Assembly: GCF_005862235.1 (NCBI RefSeq)
Contig: NZ_VCEK01000006.1
Location: forward strand, 62,001 to 126,000
DNA: 64,000 nt
Direction of reading: 5' to 3'
Source of the DNA: Saccharomonospora piscinae
GTDB lineage: Bacteria > Actinomycetota > Actinomycetes > Mycobacteriales > Pseudonocardiaceae
In this document: positions 34,093-42,311 of the stretch, one piece after another
How positions within the stretch are numbered: the stretch's first letter is position 1
Layout of the letters: every line of letters starts with the position of its first letter
The notes under the pieces: generated by a model
Told to the model about the DNA's origin: nothing
Seen by the model: only the letters and a program-made list of their open reading frames with translations
Database searches by the model: none
Program-made: the position numbers and the translations under genes

Positions 34093-35664
34093 TCAGTGCC
34101 CCGGTGGAGTGCGGTGTCCCGTGGCCTGCTCGTAGTCGTGGGCCAGTGCCAGCAGGTCCGGCTCGCTGAACGGCAGCCCGAGCAACTCGACCCCGACGGG
34201 CAGCCCGTCGGCGGTGAACCCGGCGGGCACGCTGACCGCGGGGAAGCCGCTGTAGGCGGCCAGCCTGCAGTTGCGGTACGACTGTTCGACCCCGATCGGT
34301 GTCGGTGGCTCGCTGATCGAGGGATAGACGAGCGCGTCGAGATCGTGCTCGGCCATGAGCCCGGTGAGCAGGGCACGGAGGCGGTCGCGCTGGCGCAGCG
34401 TCTCGTCGTACTCCGGGTTCGGCAGTGCCGGGCTGTCGACCCACGCACGCAGGGTGGACAGCACGCTCGGGATCACCTCACCGGAGGCGGCGAGGTCGGC
34501 CAGCGTCAGCCGGTCGCGGGGTTCGGCCAGGTGGGCGAGCCGCAGCGGCCTTCCCCGGGCGGACTCGGCCAGGTAGGCGTCGAGGTCGCGTTCGAACTCG
34601 TGGCGCACCCGGTTCGCTCCGGCCGCCGCGGCCATGACGTCGGGCAGCGGGCCGAGTTCCACCGGCTCCGCGCCCTGGGCGGCCATGTCGTCGATCGCCC
34701 GCCGGACGAGGGCGTTGGTGTCGGGCGCCCGGCCCCCGGTGTCGAAGTAGTCCGTGACGACGCCGACGCGCGCGCCGGTGAGCGCGGGCCGGTCGAGGCC
34801 GTCGAGGTAGGAGTCCGGCACCCGGCCCAGTGCCGCCTCGGTGACCGGGTCGGCCGGGTCGTGGCCCACCGTGGCGTCGAGCAGCAGGGCCGCGTCCTCG
34901 ACCGAGGTCGTCAACGGACCCACCGTGTCCTGCGTGCCCGCGAGCGGCGCGACTCCGTCCCTGCTGGACAGCCCCAGGGTGGGCCGCACTCCGACGAGGT
35001 TGGTGTGTGCGGCGGGGATACGCACCGACCCGCAGGTGTCCGTGCCCAGCGCCGCCGGGGCGAGCGAGGCCGCCACGGCCACGGCACTGCCACCGCTGGA
35101 CCCGCCCGGGTGCCGCGCCGGGTCGTAGGGGTTGCGGGTCTGCCCGCCCAGCGACGACTCCGTGTAGATGCTCATCGCGTACTCGTGCAGGTTGGTCTTG
35201 GCGAGCACCAGGGCACCCGCCTCGCGCAGCCGCGCGATCTGCGTGGCGTCGTCCGGCGGGCGCATGCCCCGCAGCGCGAGGGAGCCGCTGGTCGTGGGCA
35301 GGTCGTGGGTGTCCATGTTGTCCTTCACGACCACCGGGACGCCGTGCAGCGGGCCCCGCAGTTCGCCCCGCGCGCGTTCCGCGTCGAGCCGCACCGCCTC
35401 CGCCCGTGCCCTCGGGTTGAGCGTGAGGATCGCGCCGAGGTCCGGGTCCTGGGCCTCGATGCGGCGCAGGTAGGCGTCGACGAGTCCACGCGAGGTGACC
35501 TCCCCGTCGGCGAGCAGCTCGCCGAGTTCCGCCACGGACCGGTCGGCGACGTCCACGATCCCGGTTTCGGCCTGCGCGGACGGAGCCGGAAGCGCGGTGA
35601 CGGCCAGCGCTGTGCTGCCGACGGTGGCGACCACCGAGGCCAGCACGGCGAACCTGCGACGCAC
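34093..35664 (-). CDS. Secreted amidase (amidase signature family)
   Basis: The 523-residue enzyme has a signal peptide (ASVVATVGSTALAVTALPAP, cleavage after QAE) and the amidase-signature Ser-Ser-Lys triad: lysine in GVPVVVKDNMD, and serines in PGGSSGGSAVAVA and TDTCGSVRIPA. It should hydrolyse C-N amide bonds outside the cell; the substrate is unknown. It ends 15 bases from the convergent GNAT gene. The same family includes indoleacetamide, peptide and aryl-amide hydrolases, and the loops here do not single one out. Confidence 0.92.
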   Translation of the reverse strand: MRRRFAVLASVVATVGSTALAVTALPAPSAQAETGIVDVADRSVAELGELLADGEVTSRGLVDAYLRRIEAQDPDLGAILTLNPRARAEAVRLDAERARGELRGPLHGVPVVVKDNMDTHDLPTTSGSLALRGMRPPDDATQIARLREAGALVLAKTNLHEYAMSIYTESSLGGQTRNPYDPARHPGGSSGGSAVAVAASLAPAALGTDTCGSVRIPAAHTNLVGVRPTLGLSSRDGVAPLAGTQDTVGPLTTSVEDAALLLDATVGHDPADPVTEAALGRVPDSYLDGLDRPALTGARVGVVTDYFDTGGRAPDTNALVRRAIDDMAAQGAEPVELGPLPDVMAAAAGANRVRHEFERDLDAYLAESARGRPLRLAHLAEPRDRLTLADLAASGEVIPSVLSTLRAWVDSPALPNPEYDETLRQRDRLRALLTGLMAEHDLDALVYPSISEPPTPIGVEQSYRNCRLAAYSGFPAVSVPAGFTADGLPVGVELLGLPFSEPDLLALAHDYEQATGHRTPPGH

Positions 35665-35836
35665 GATGGGTCCCCTCTCGCCGGAGTGTCCGGGAAGCGA
35701 TCACCAGACCTACCGGGCGGGGCGACGGATGTCCAGACCAATTCGGGTGAACCGACGCCTCCCGTGTGCGATACCGGGCGACCCGCCCGCCCGCGAGTGC
35801 CCGACCGATGCCCCGCCCGCGATCCGCCGGAGAGTC

Positions 35837-36511
35837 ATGGAGCCGCCAGAACCGGCCGCGACCCCACGCACGCCCGCTGGGCCCGGCCGACTGCCACTGC
35901 GCCCCGAGGTGCTCGTCGCCCTGGCCGGGCTGCTGACCGGAGCGTTCGCGGCGGTGGCCTACTACTCGCCGCTGCTGCGGTCGCTGGCGCACACGTTCGT
36001 GATCTGGACAGCGCTGGCCGCGGTGGTCGCGGCAGGGCAGTCCCCCAGAACCGCGGTCGTCCGCGTCAGCATCGCCCTGCTGGCCGCCGTGTCCGCGTTC
36101 TACTCCGGCAAGGCCGTCCTCTACTCCGGAGGAGCACTTCCGCTCAACCTGTTCGACCTGCTCGTGTGGGGCGGCCTCGCGGTGGTGGCCGGGGTGGTGC
36201 TCGGGCTGGGCCTGCGCGCCGTCGGTGACAGCGGCGCCCACGGCACCGTGGCGACGGCGAGCGCGCTCGGGCTCATGTGGGGCGACGTGGTCCGTCGCAC
36301 CGGCCACGTGTTTTCGCCGGACCCGGCGCTGGTCGCCGTCACCGGACTGCTCACGGCCGTCCTGCTGCTGCTCGGCTCCCGCTCCCGCGCGCAGGCCGCG
36401 CGCATCGCGCTGCTGGCGGTCCCGCTGACGGTTCCGGGGTTCCTGCTCGTGTCGGCACCTGATCTTCTGGAGCAGTTGCTGATCACGGGCAGCTTCTCCG
36501 GCGGGTGGTGA
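35837..36511 (+). CDS. Hypothetical integral membrane protein, about six helices
   Basis: I do not recognise the family. The 224-residue product has a Pro-rich cytoplasmic start and about six hydrophobic segments near residues 24-44, 52-68, 74-90, 104-126, 163-180 and 188-208. Between the second and third is QSPRTAVVR, and the loop after the fourth contains GDSGAHGTVATASALG. No catalytic or cofactor motif stands out. The ATG at 35837 has GGAGAG three bases upstream. It is divergent from the amidase and converges on an SDR gene. Confidence 0.7.
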   Translation: MEPPEPAATPRTPAGPGRLPLRPEVLVALAGLLTGAFAAVAYYSPLLRSLAHTFVIWTALAAVVAAGQSPRTAVVRVSIALLAAVSAFYSGKAVLYSGGALPLNLFDLLVWGGLAVVAGVVLGLGLRAVGDSGAHGTVATASALGLMWGDVVRRTGHVFSPDPALVAVTGLLTAVLLLLGSRSRAQAARIALLAVPLTVPGFLLVSAPDLLEQLLITGSFSGGW

Positions 36512-36524
36512 ACCGAGCGGTACC

Positions 36525-37163
36525 TCAGTACGCGACGGTGAAACTGCTACCCCGGTACCGGGCGTGCTCCGCCTCGTCGAGCACGGCCACCGCGAAGTCC
36601 TCGGTCGAGATCGCCGAGCGGCCCCGCTCGTCCACCAGGAGCACGTCGGTGCCGGTGCGGTACCGGCCGGTCCGGGTCCCGGGCGCGATGCGCGCGGGCG
36701 GACTCACATAGGTCCAGTCCACGCCGGGACGGCTCAGGCAGCATTCGTGCTGGTCGACGCACGCCTTCGCGATCGCGCGCCACTCCTGCGCCACGAACCG
36801 GGGGTCGTCGACGACCAGGCCCGTCCCGTCCGGCACGCGCAGCCGTCCCGCTCCCCCGACCAGCAGCAGCCGCGCCCCGGCCCGGTCCACACCGGACAGC
36901 AGCGCCGTGGCGATCTCGGTGAGTTCGTGCTCGTCCCCCGAGGGCGGCCGGGTCGCGCCGACGACGAGGTCGCTGCCGGCCGCGCGGGTGGCGACCTCCT
37001 CGGCACTCGTGGCATCGCCCACCCGGACCGTGACGCCGTCAGGCAGCGACGAGGCACGCGCCTCGGAGCGCACCACGGCGCTCACGTCGTGGCCGCGTGC
37101 CAGTGCCTCCGCGACGATCCGGCCGCCGATCTGGCCGGTGGCTCCGAAGACGGTGATGCGCAT
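36525..37163 (-). CDS. NAD(P)-dependent epimerase/reductase (YwnB-like atypical SDR)
   Basis: The 212-residue protein has a Rossmann nucleotide-binding motif at its start (MRITVFGATGQIGGRIVAEA), DLVVGATRPP near residue 70 and LLLVGGAGRLRVPDGTG, typical of the small NAD(P)H-binding SDR group (YwnB/BVR-B-like). It probably is a cytoplasmic oxidoreductase or NADPH-binding protein with unknown substrate. Its start lies two bases after the EamA-transporter stop, so the two are co-transcribed and probably both controlled by the divergent MarR regulator. Confidence 0.85.
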   Translation of the reverse strand: MRITVFGATGQIGGRIVAEALARGHDVSAVVRSEARASSLPDGVTVRVGDATSAEEVATRAAGSDLVVGATRPPSGDEHELTEIATALLSGVDRAGARLLLVGGAGRLRVPDGTGLVVDDPRFVAQEWRAIAKACVDQHECCLSRPGVDWTYVSPPARIAPGTRTGRYRTGTDVLLVDERGRSAISTEDFAVAVLDEAEHARYRGSSFTVAY

Positions 37164-37165
37164 GG

Positions 37166-38113
37166 TCAGGTCCTTTCGAGTTCGGGTTCGGGTTCGGTTT
37201 CGGGTCGCGAGCTCCGCGGTACGCGCCGGGGGAACTGCGCCGCCATCACCGCCACGAGAGCGAGTGCGGCTCCGAGAAGTTGTGTGCCGGTGAAGGTCTC
37301 ACCGAGCGCGACCCAGCCCAGCACGGTGGCCACGACCGGCGAGAGCAGGGGCAGGAACGACACGGCGGCCACCGGCAACAGGTCGAGGCCGCGGAACCAC
37401 ACCACGTAGGCCAGCAGCGTGCCTGCCAGCGCGAGCCAGGCGTAGCCGCCGAGCGCGACGGCGTCGAGCGCGGGAGGCATGCCCTCCACGGCGAGCGCCA
37501 CGGGCAGCAGCACGAGCCCACCCGCCGTAAGCTGCCAGCCCGTCAGCGTGACCACCCCGACGGGCCGTTTCCAGCGCCGGGTCAGCACCACACCGGTCGC
37601 CATCGACGCCGTGCCCGCGAGCCCGGCCACGATGCCCACGGGGTCGAACGCCACAGCACCCCGCAGCACCGTCAGGGCGACACCGCCCACGCCGACGACG
37701 GCCCAGCCGAGCCGCCAGCCGGTCGGCCGCTGCCCGAGCAGCACCAGCGCCAGCACGGCCACCATGAGCGGCTGCGCCGCGCCGAGGATGGCCGCCACCC
37801 CACCGGGCAGCCGGTAGGCCGCGAGGAACAGCAACGCGAAGAACGCGCCCATGTTGAGCGTGCCGAGCACGGCCGCGCGCCACCACCACCCGCCGCGCGG
37901 CAGGGTGCGCGTCCACGCGAGCAGCAGCAGCCCCGCGGGGAGTGCCCGGAGCACGCCCGACAGCAGCGGCCGGTCCGGCGGCAGGTACTCGGTGGTCACG
38001 AGATACGTGGTGCCCCACAGAACGGGCGCGAGCGCGGTGAGCAGGAGAACTCCGGGCAGCACGCGCTCCCGTTGGCCCGGCGCGGCGGCCGGTCCGTCGT
38101 GGACCGTGGTCAC
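37166..38113 (-). CDS. EamA family (DMT) exporter
   Basis: The product has ten hydrophobic helices in two EamA repeats, as in RhtA/YdcZ-type drug/metabolite exporters: LLLTALAPVLWGTTYLVTTE at the start of repeat 1 (with the family-typical WGTTY), and VVGVGGVALTVL and LLSPVVATVLGWVALGE in repeat 2. I chose GTG at 38113 because AAGGAG lies five bases before it, giving 315 residues; GTG at 38119 is possible. A perfect palindromic operator ends at the ribosome binding site, so the divergent MarR protein very probably represses this gene. Substrate unknown. Confidence 0.9.
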   Translation of the reverse strand: MTTVHDGPAAAPGQRERVLPGVLLLTALAPVLWGTTYLVTTEYLPPDRPLLSGVLRALPAGLLLLAWTRTLPRGGWWWRAAVLGTLNMGAFFALLFLAAYRLPGGVAAILGAAQPLMVAVLALVLLGQRPTGWRLGWAVVGVGGVALTVLRGAVAFDPVGIVAGLAGTASMATGVVLTRRWKRPVGVVTLTGWQLTAGGLVLLPVALAVEGMPPALDAVALGGYAWLALAGTLLAYVVWFRGLDLLPVAAVSFLPLLSPVVATVLGWVALGETFTGTQLLGAALALVAVMAAQFPRRVPRSSRPETEPEPELERT

Positions 38114-38122
38114 ATGCACTCC

Positions 38123-38147
38123 TTAGCGTTGAACATTTCAACGCTAA
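38123..38147. promoter_or_regulatory. MarR operator between the exporter and regulator genes
   Basis: A perfect inverted repeat with 11-bp arms TTAGCGTTGAA and TTCAACGCTAA and a 3-base spacer lies between the divergent EamA exporter and MarR genes. One arm runs into the exporter's ribosome binding site. It is the classic size and symmetry of a MarR dimer site and one of the few A/T-rich stretches in the region. Confidence 0.75.
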
Positions 38148-38213
38148 AACAATATGACCGGATGCTACGCTGCGTCAAACAGTTCGACGTTGAGGGGCAT
38201 GCGGAGGCACCTG

Positions 38214-38711
38214 GTGCGGGACAGCGTCGATGCGATCCTGGCGCAATGGCGGGCCGAGCGCCCCGACCTCGATCCGTCCCCGATGGGCGTCATCGGCCGG
38301 ATCTCCCGGGCCGCCCGGGCACTGGAGCGCAGGCTGCGCGACCACTTCGCCAGCCGAGGGCTCCAGTCCGGTGAGTTCGACATCCTCGCCACGTTGCGCC
38401 GCTCGGGCGCGCCGTACCGGTTGAGCGCGGGCGCGCTCGTCGGCTCCGCCATGGTCACCTCCGGTGCGATCACCCACCGGCTCGACCGCCTTGTCGCCAA
38501 GGACCTCGTCACCCGCGAGACCGACCCGGACCACCGGCGCAGCGTGCTGGTCACCCTCACCGACCACGGCCGTGAACTCGTCGACGAACTCGTCGACGCC
38601 CATCTCGAACTGGAACGCGCGCTGCTCGCCGACCTCGACACGGCCGAACAGGACCAGCTCGCCGGACTGCTGCGGACCCTGCTGAACGGGCTCGGCGACA
38701 CCCCGGAGTGA
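38214..38711 (+). CDS. MarR family transcriptional regulator (exporter locus)
   Basis: The 165-residue protein is a winged-helix MarR regulator: RISRAARALERRLRDHFASR in the dimer helices, EFDILATLRRSG, ALVGSAMVTSGAITHRLDRL (recognition helix) and TDPDHRRSVLVTLTDHGREL in the wing. I chose GTG at 38214 because GGAGG lies six bases before it, so the protein begins VRDSVDAI; in-frame ATGs at 38154 and 38199 are possible. It is divergent from the EamA exporter-SDR pair with a perfect 11-bp-arm operator between them, indicating repression of the exporter and probably of itself. Confidence 0.92.
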   Translation: MRDSVDAILAQWRAERPDLDPSPMGVIGRISRAARALERRLRDHFASRGLQSGEFDILATLRRSGAPYRLSAGALVGSAMVTSGAITHRLDRLVAKDLVTRETDPDHRRSVLVTLTDHGRELVDELVDAHLELERALLADLDTAEQDQLAGLLRTLLNGLGDTPE

Positions 38712-38737
38712 CGCCACCCGCGACGCACCGGCCACAG

Positions 38738-38757
38738 GGGACGGCAAGCGCCGTCCC
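38738..38757 (+). terminator. Hairpin after the MarR gene
   Basis: Perfect 8-bp arms GGGACGGC and GCCGTCCC enclose the loop AAGC, 26 bases past the MarR stop and well before the NSS transporter start. There is no T-run. The rest of the 187-base gap up to 38898 shows no gene. Confidence 0.5.
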
Positions 38758-38898
38758 GGTTCCCGGCGTCGTGCCGGATGGGGAGGTAGGCTGCCACACT
38801 GTCGCGCGACCGCCGCCCGGCCACCGGTCACGGCGCGCCGCCGCGAGCGCGAGGCGACACCCCTATCCGACCCGACACACGATTCGGACACCGAAGCC

Positions 38899-40416
38899 AT
38901 GCACGCAGAGCACCGTGAGCAGTGGGGAACCCGCGCCGGGTTTCTCCTGGCCGCCATCGGCTCCGCCGTCGGCCTGGGAAACATCTGGCGCTTTCCCTAC
39001 GTCGCCTATCAGAACGGGGGCGGGGCCTTCCTGCTGCCCTACCTCGCCGCGCTGCTGACCGCGGGCATTCCCCTGCTCATCCTGGAATACACGATCGGCC
39101 ACCGGTACCGCAGCACGCCGCCGACCGCGTTCCTCCGGCTTTCCCGGCCCGCGCAGGCCATCGGCTGGTGGCAGGTCGTCATCTGCTTCGTCATCGCGGC
39201 CTACTACGCGGTCATCATCGCGTGGTCGATCCGCTACACCGGATACTCGTTCGACCGCGCCTGGGGCGACGACCCCGAGGGGTTCCTGTTCGGTGACTTC
39301 CTGCAGGCCGCCGACGGCCCGACCATGGACCTCTCCTACGTCGGCGGGGTACTGGTGCCGCTGATCGCGGTCTGGGTCATCACGCTCGCGGTCCTCGCGG
39401 TGGGCGTGCGCCGGGGCATCGAACGGCTGAACAAGATCTTCATCCCCACGCTCGTCGTGCTGTTCCTCGCGCTCGTCGTCAGAGCGCTGACACTGCCCGG
39501 CGCCGTCGACGGGCTCAACGCCTTCTTCTCGCCGGACTGGTCGGCCATCAACGACGGCAGCGTGTGGGTCGCCGCCTACGGGCAGATCTTCTTCTCGCTG
39601 TCCATCGGCTTCGGCATCATGATCACCTACTCGTCGTACCTGCGGCGGCGATCGGACCTCAGCGGTTCCGCCCTCGTCGCCGGGTTCGCGAACAGCTCGT
39701 TCGAGCTGCTGGCCGGCATCGGCGTGTTCGCCACGATCGGGTTCATGGCGGCCAACGCGGGCATCCCGGTCGACGAGCTGGCCACCAGCGGTATCGGCCT
39801 GGCCTTCGTGGCGTTCCCGCAGATCATCTCCAGCATGCCGGCCGGTGAACTGTTCGGCGTGCTGTTCTTCCTGTCGCTGTCCATCGCGGGACTGACCTCG
39901 CTCATCAGCATCGTGCAGGTGATCGTGGGCTCCGTCGCCGACCGCACCGGGCTGCGCCGCGTTCCCTCCGTGCTGATCGTCGGCGGATTCACGGCGCTGG
40001 TGTCCATCGTGCTGTTCCCGACCACGGGCGGGCTCTACCTGCTCGACGTCGTCGACCGCTTCATCAACCAGTACGGCATCGTTGTCGCCGCCCTGGTCGC
40101 GGTGATCACCGTCTCGTGGTTCACCCGCAGGCTCAAGCCGCTGGCCGCGCACGCCAACGCCACATCCGCCGTACAGCTCGGCGTGCTCTGGCGGGTCACC
40201 CTCGGCATCGTTACGCCGCTGGTGCTGGGCTGGATGATGTGGGACAGCCTCCAGACCGAACTGTCCGAGAACTACGAGGACTACCCGAGCTCGTTCCTGC
40301 TGGGAGCGGGCTGGGGCGTCGCGCTCGGCGCGCTCGTGCTGGGCATCGTCCTGTCGTTGCTGCCGTGGAGGCGGGGCCAGCAGTCCTCTGAATCGCACCA
40401 GGAGGTGCAAAGCTGA
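38899..40416 (+). CDS. Sodium-dependent amino-acid transporter (NSS/SNF family, MetP-like)
   Basis: The 505-residue protein has the NSS signature at its start, WGTRAGFLLAAIGSAVGLGN then IWRFPYVAYQNGGGAFLLPY (TM1 with the Na+ and substrate site), followed by about eleven more helices. It imports an amino acid with sodium. The directly following 41-residue gene is a MetS-like small subunit, so it resembles the MetP-MetS methionine/alanine importer of Corynebacterium; the substrate here is inferred from that pairing only. The stop codon shares its last base with the small subunit's ATG. Confidence 0.93.
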   Translation: MHAEHREQWGTRAGFLLAAIGSAVGLGNIWRFPYVAYQNGGGAFLLPYLAALLTAGIPLLILEYTIGHRYRSTPPTAFLRLSRPAQAIGWWQVVICFVIAAYYAVIIAWSIRYTGYSFDRAWGDDPEGFLFGDFLQAADGPTMDLSYVGGVLVPLIAVWVITLAVLAVGVRRGIERLNKIFIPTLVVLFLALVVRALTLPGAVDGLNAFFSPDWSAINDGSVWVAAYGQIFFSLSIGFGIMITYSSYLRRRSDLSGSALVAGFANSSFELLAGIGVFATIGFMAANAGIPVDELATSGIGLAFVAFPQIISSMPAGELFGVLFFLSLSIAGLTSLISIVQVIVGSVADRTGLRRVPSVLIVGGFTALVSIVLFPTTGGLYLLDVVDRFINQYGIVVAALVAVITVSWFTRRLKPLAAHANATSAVQLGVLWRVTLGIVTPLVLGWMMWDSLQTELSENYEDYPSSFLLGAGWGVALGALVLGIVLSLLPWRRGQQSSESHQEVQS

Positions 40417-40541
40417 TGTCGACCGGTGCCATCGTGATGCTCATCGTCTCCATCGCCGTCGTGTGGGGAGGACTGACCCTGGCGATCCTGCGGCTGCGCA
40501 AACACCCGGAGGTTCCGGAGCTGCCGGAGGACGACGGCTGA
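40416..40541 (+). CDS. MetS-like small subunit of the NSS transporter, 41 residues
   Basis: This very short gene encodes one transmembrane helix (IVMLIVSIAVVWGGLTLAIL, residues about 6-25) followed by RLRKHPEVPELPEDDG. That layout, one helix then a charged tail rich in Glu and Pro, is typical of the MetS-type methionine/alanine importer small subunits. GGAGGTG lies eight bases before the ATG, and the ATG overlaps the transporter stop by one base. MetS is needed for activity of MetP in Corynebacterium; the same dependence is inferred here. Confidence 0.85.
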   Translation: MSTGAIVMLIVSIAVVWGGLTLAILRLRKHPEVPELPEDDG

Positions 40542-40547
40542 ACCTCC

Positions 40548-41633
40548 TCACGTCACGGCGTCGAAGAACGCCGTGACGTCCCGGGCGAACAGGGCGGGCA
40601 CTTCCATCGCGGCGAAGTGCCCGCCCTCGTCGTGTTCGGCCCAGTGAACGACGTCGAAGCGCTGTTCGGCCAGGCTTCGCGCAGGCAGGTTGAGGTCGTG
40701 CGCGAACACGGCGACACCGAGCGGCACCGGACACGACGGCGGCGGAGCCACCCCGGCCGACTCCTTGTACAGGCGTGCCGATGACGACGTCGTACCCGTC
40801 GCCCAGTACAGCATGACGTTGGTCAGCAGGCGGTCGTCCGGAACGGCCGAGTCAGGGTCGGTCCACCCGTCGAAGGGCTCGGCCAGCCACGCCAGCAGCC
40901 CCGTCGGCGAATCGGTCAGCGCGTAGGCCAGCGTCTGCGGTTGCTGGGCATGGACGAGCTGCGAGGCGGGACGGCGGGTGACGAAGCCGCTGGTGTGCTC
41001 GGCCCGGGCCCGGTCCGGCTCCGGCAGTGTCCGCAGCTGCGCCTCGGTGGCGGGCGTCGGCAGGTAGTTGAGATGAACCCCGACGACGTCGTCCGGCGCC
41101 AGCTCCGCCACCAGCCGGGAGATGGCGGCACCCCAGTCACCGCCCTGCACGCCGTAGCGCCGGTAACCGAGTCCGTGCATCAGCTCCACCCACGCCCGCG
41201 CGACGCGGCGCGTGTCCCAGCCCCGCCGCCGCGTCGGGCCGGAGAACCCGAAGCCCGGGATGGCGGGCACCACCACGTGGAAACGTTCGGTCAGCAGGGG
41301 CAGTACGTCGAGGAACTCGACCACCGAGCCCGGCCAGCCGTGCGTGAGCAGCAGGGGCAGCGCGTCGGTCCGTGGCGAGCGCACGTGCCAGAAATGCACC
41401 CGCTGCCCGTCGATCTCGGCGAGGTACTGCGGGATCTCGTTGAGCTGCGCTTCCTGCGCACGCCAGTCGTAGGAGCCGCGCCAGTACTGCGCCAGGCTCC
41501 GCACGCGGGCGAGCGGGATGCCGTAGTCACGTCCCGCTCCGGGTAGTTCGTCGGGCCAGCGCGTGGCGGCCAGCCGCGCGTCGAGATCGGTCAGCACGCT
41601 GTCCGGAACGTGAACGCGAAAAGGTTCCAGCAC
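40548..41633 (-). CDS. Epoxide hydrolase (alpha/beta hydrolase with EHN domain)
   Basis: The 361-residue enzyme opens with the EHN domain (FRVHVPDSVLTDLDARLAAT, WRAQEAQLNEIPQYLAEIDG) and continues into an alpha/beta-hydrolase: THGWPGSVVEFLDVLPLL (oxyanion HGWPGS), GVQGGDWGAAISRLVAELAP with the nucleophile Asp, and HDEGGHFAAMEVP with the catalytic His. It probably hydrates an epoxide in the cytoplasm. A 34-bp palindrome lies between it and the divergent MarR gene, which should repress it. Its last codons form half of a terminator-like hairpin shared with the MetS gene. Confidence 0.92.
   Translation of the reverse strand: MLEPFRVHVPDSVLTDLDARLAATRWPDELPGAGRDYGIPLARVRSLAQYWRGSYDWRAQEAQLNEIPQYLAEIDGQRVHFWHVRSPRTDALPLLLTHGWPGSVVEFLDVLPLLTERFHVVVPAIPGFGFSGPTRRRGWDTRRVARAWVELMHGLGYRRYGVQGGDWGAAISRLVAELAPDDVVGVHLNYLPTPATEAQLRTLPEPDRARAEHTSGFVTRRPASQLVHAQQPQTLAYALTDSPTGLLAWLAEPFDGWTDPDSAVPDDRLLTNVMLYWATGTTSSSARLYKESAGVAPPPSCPVPLGVAVFAHDLNLPARSLAEQRFDVVHWAEHDEGGHFAAMEVPALFARDVTAFFDAVT
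40550..40579. terminator. Bidirectional hairpin embedded in the epoxide hydrolase 3' end
   Basis: Perfect 12-bp arms ACGTCACGGCGT and ACGCCGTGACGT enclose a 6-base loop. The hairpin begins 9 bases past the MetS stop and covers the last codons of the convergent epoxide hydrolase gene. It is placed to stop transcription from both sides; there is no T-run. Confidence 0.55.
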
Positions 41634-41651
41634 GGTCGATCTCCTCTCACT

Positions 41652-41685
41652 TCATTAGTGGCACTAACGTTAGTGCGACTAATGA
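41652..41685. promoter_or_regulatory. 34-bp MarR operator palindrome
   Basis: A nearly perfect 34-bp palindrome is centred at AACGTT (41666-41671). Each half contains TCATTAGT and ACTAACGTT elements, and only one symmetric base pair breaks the dyad. It lies between the divergent epoxide hydrolase and MarR genes, upstream of both starts. It could bind two overlapping MarR dimers. Confidence 0.78.
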
Positions 41686-41730
41686 CTTTGGTCAACTCGC
41701 CGCGAATCGCCCGGCGGCTACACTGCGCCC

Positions 41731-42198
41731 ATGTCCGCGCCGGAACCTGCTCCCGCACGCATGGCGGCCCTGCCGAGCTGGCTGCTCACCCAATCGGCCC
41801 TGCACGCACACCGACTGGTGAGTGAGGGACTCGCGGACGTCGGCGCCCGCGGCTATCACTACCGGCTGCTGGCGACCCTGGCCGAGTTCGGGCCTGCCAG
41901 CCAGAACACCCTCGGCCGCCGCAGCGGTATCCACGCCAGTGACCTCGTCGCCACGATCAACGAACTCGCCGACGGCGACTGCGTGCGCCGCGAGCCCGAC
42001 CCCGGCGACCGGCGGCGTAACGTCATCTCCCTCACCACGGCGGGCCGGCGCCGGTTGCGGCGGCTCGACACGGCGCTCGCCCGTGTTCAGGACCGGGTGT
42101 GCGCGCCGTTGTCCGCCGAGGAGCGCGGCGAGCTGACGCGCCTGCTACGGACACTGCTCGCCCACCACACTGCGGAACAGGACCCGGGGCCGGAGTGA
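41731..42198 (+). CDS. MarR family transcriptional regulator (epoxide hydrolase locus)
   Basis: The 155-residue protein has the MarR winged-helix layout: HRLVSEGLADVGARGYHYRL, LLATLAEFGPASQNTLGRRS, IHASDLVATINELADGDCV and REPDPGDRRRNVISLTTAGR (wing). It is divergent from the epoxide hydrolase gene with a 34-bp palindrome between them, so repression of that gene, relieved by an aromatic or epoxide-related ligand, is a reasonable inference. The start at 41731 has no strong ribosome binding site. Confidence 0.9.
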   Translation: MSAPEPAPARMAALPSWLLTQSALHAHRLVSEGLADVGARGYHYRLLATLAEFGPASQNTLGRRSGIHASDLVATINELADGDCVRREPDPGDRRRNVISLTTAGRRRLRRLDTALARVQDRVCAPLSAEERGELTRLLRTLLAHHTAEQDPGPE

Positions 42199-42311
42199 GC
42201 ACCCGACGGAGAGAGGGGGCGGCACCGTCCGCATTCCGGTGGACGCCGTACGCCGGAACCACGCAGTAGTCTGCTCGCGGTGTCGGTTCCCGGTGAAGGT
42301 GCGCGAAAAAC

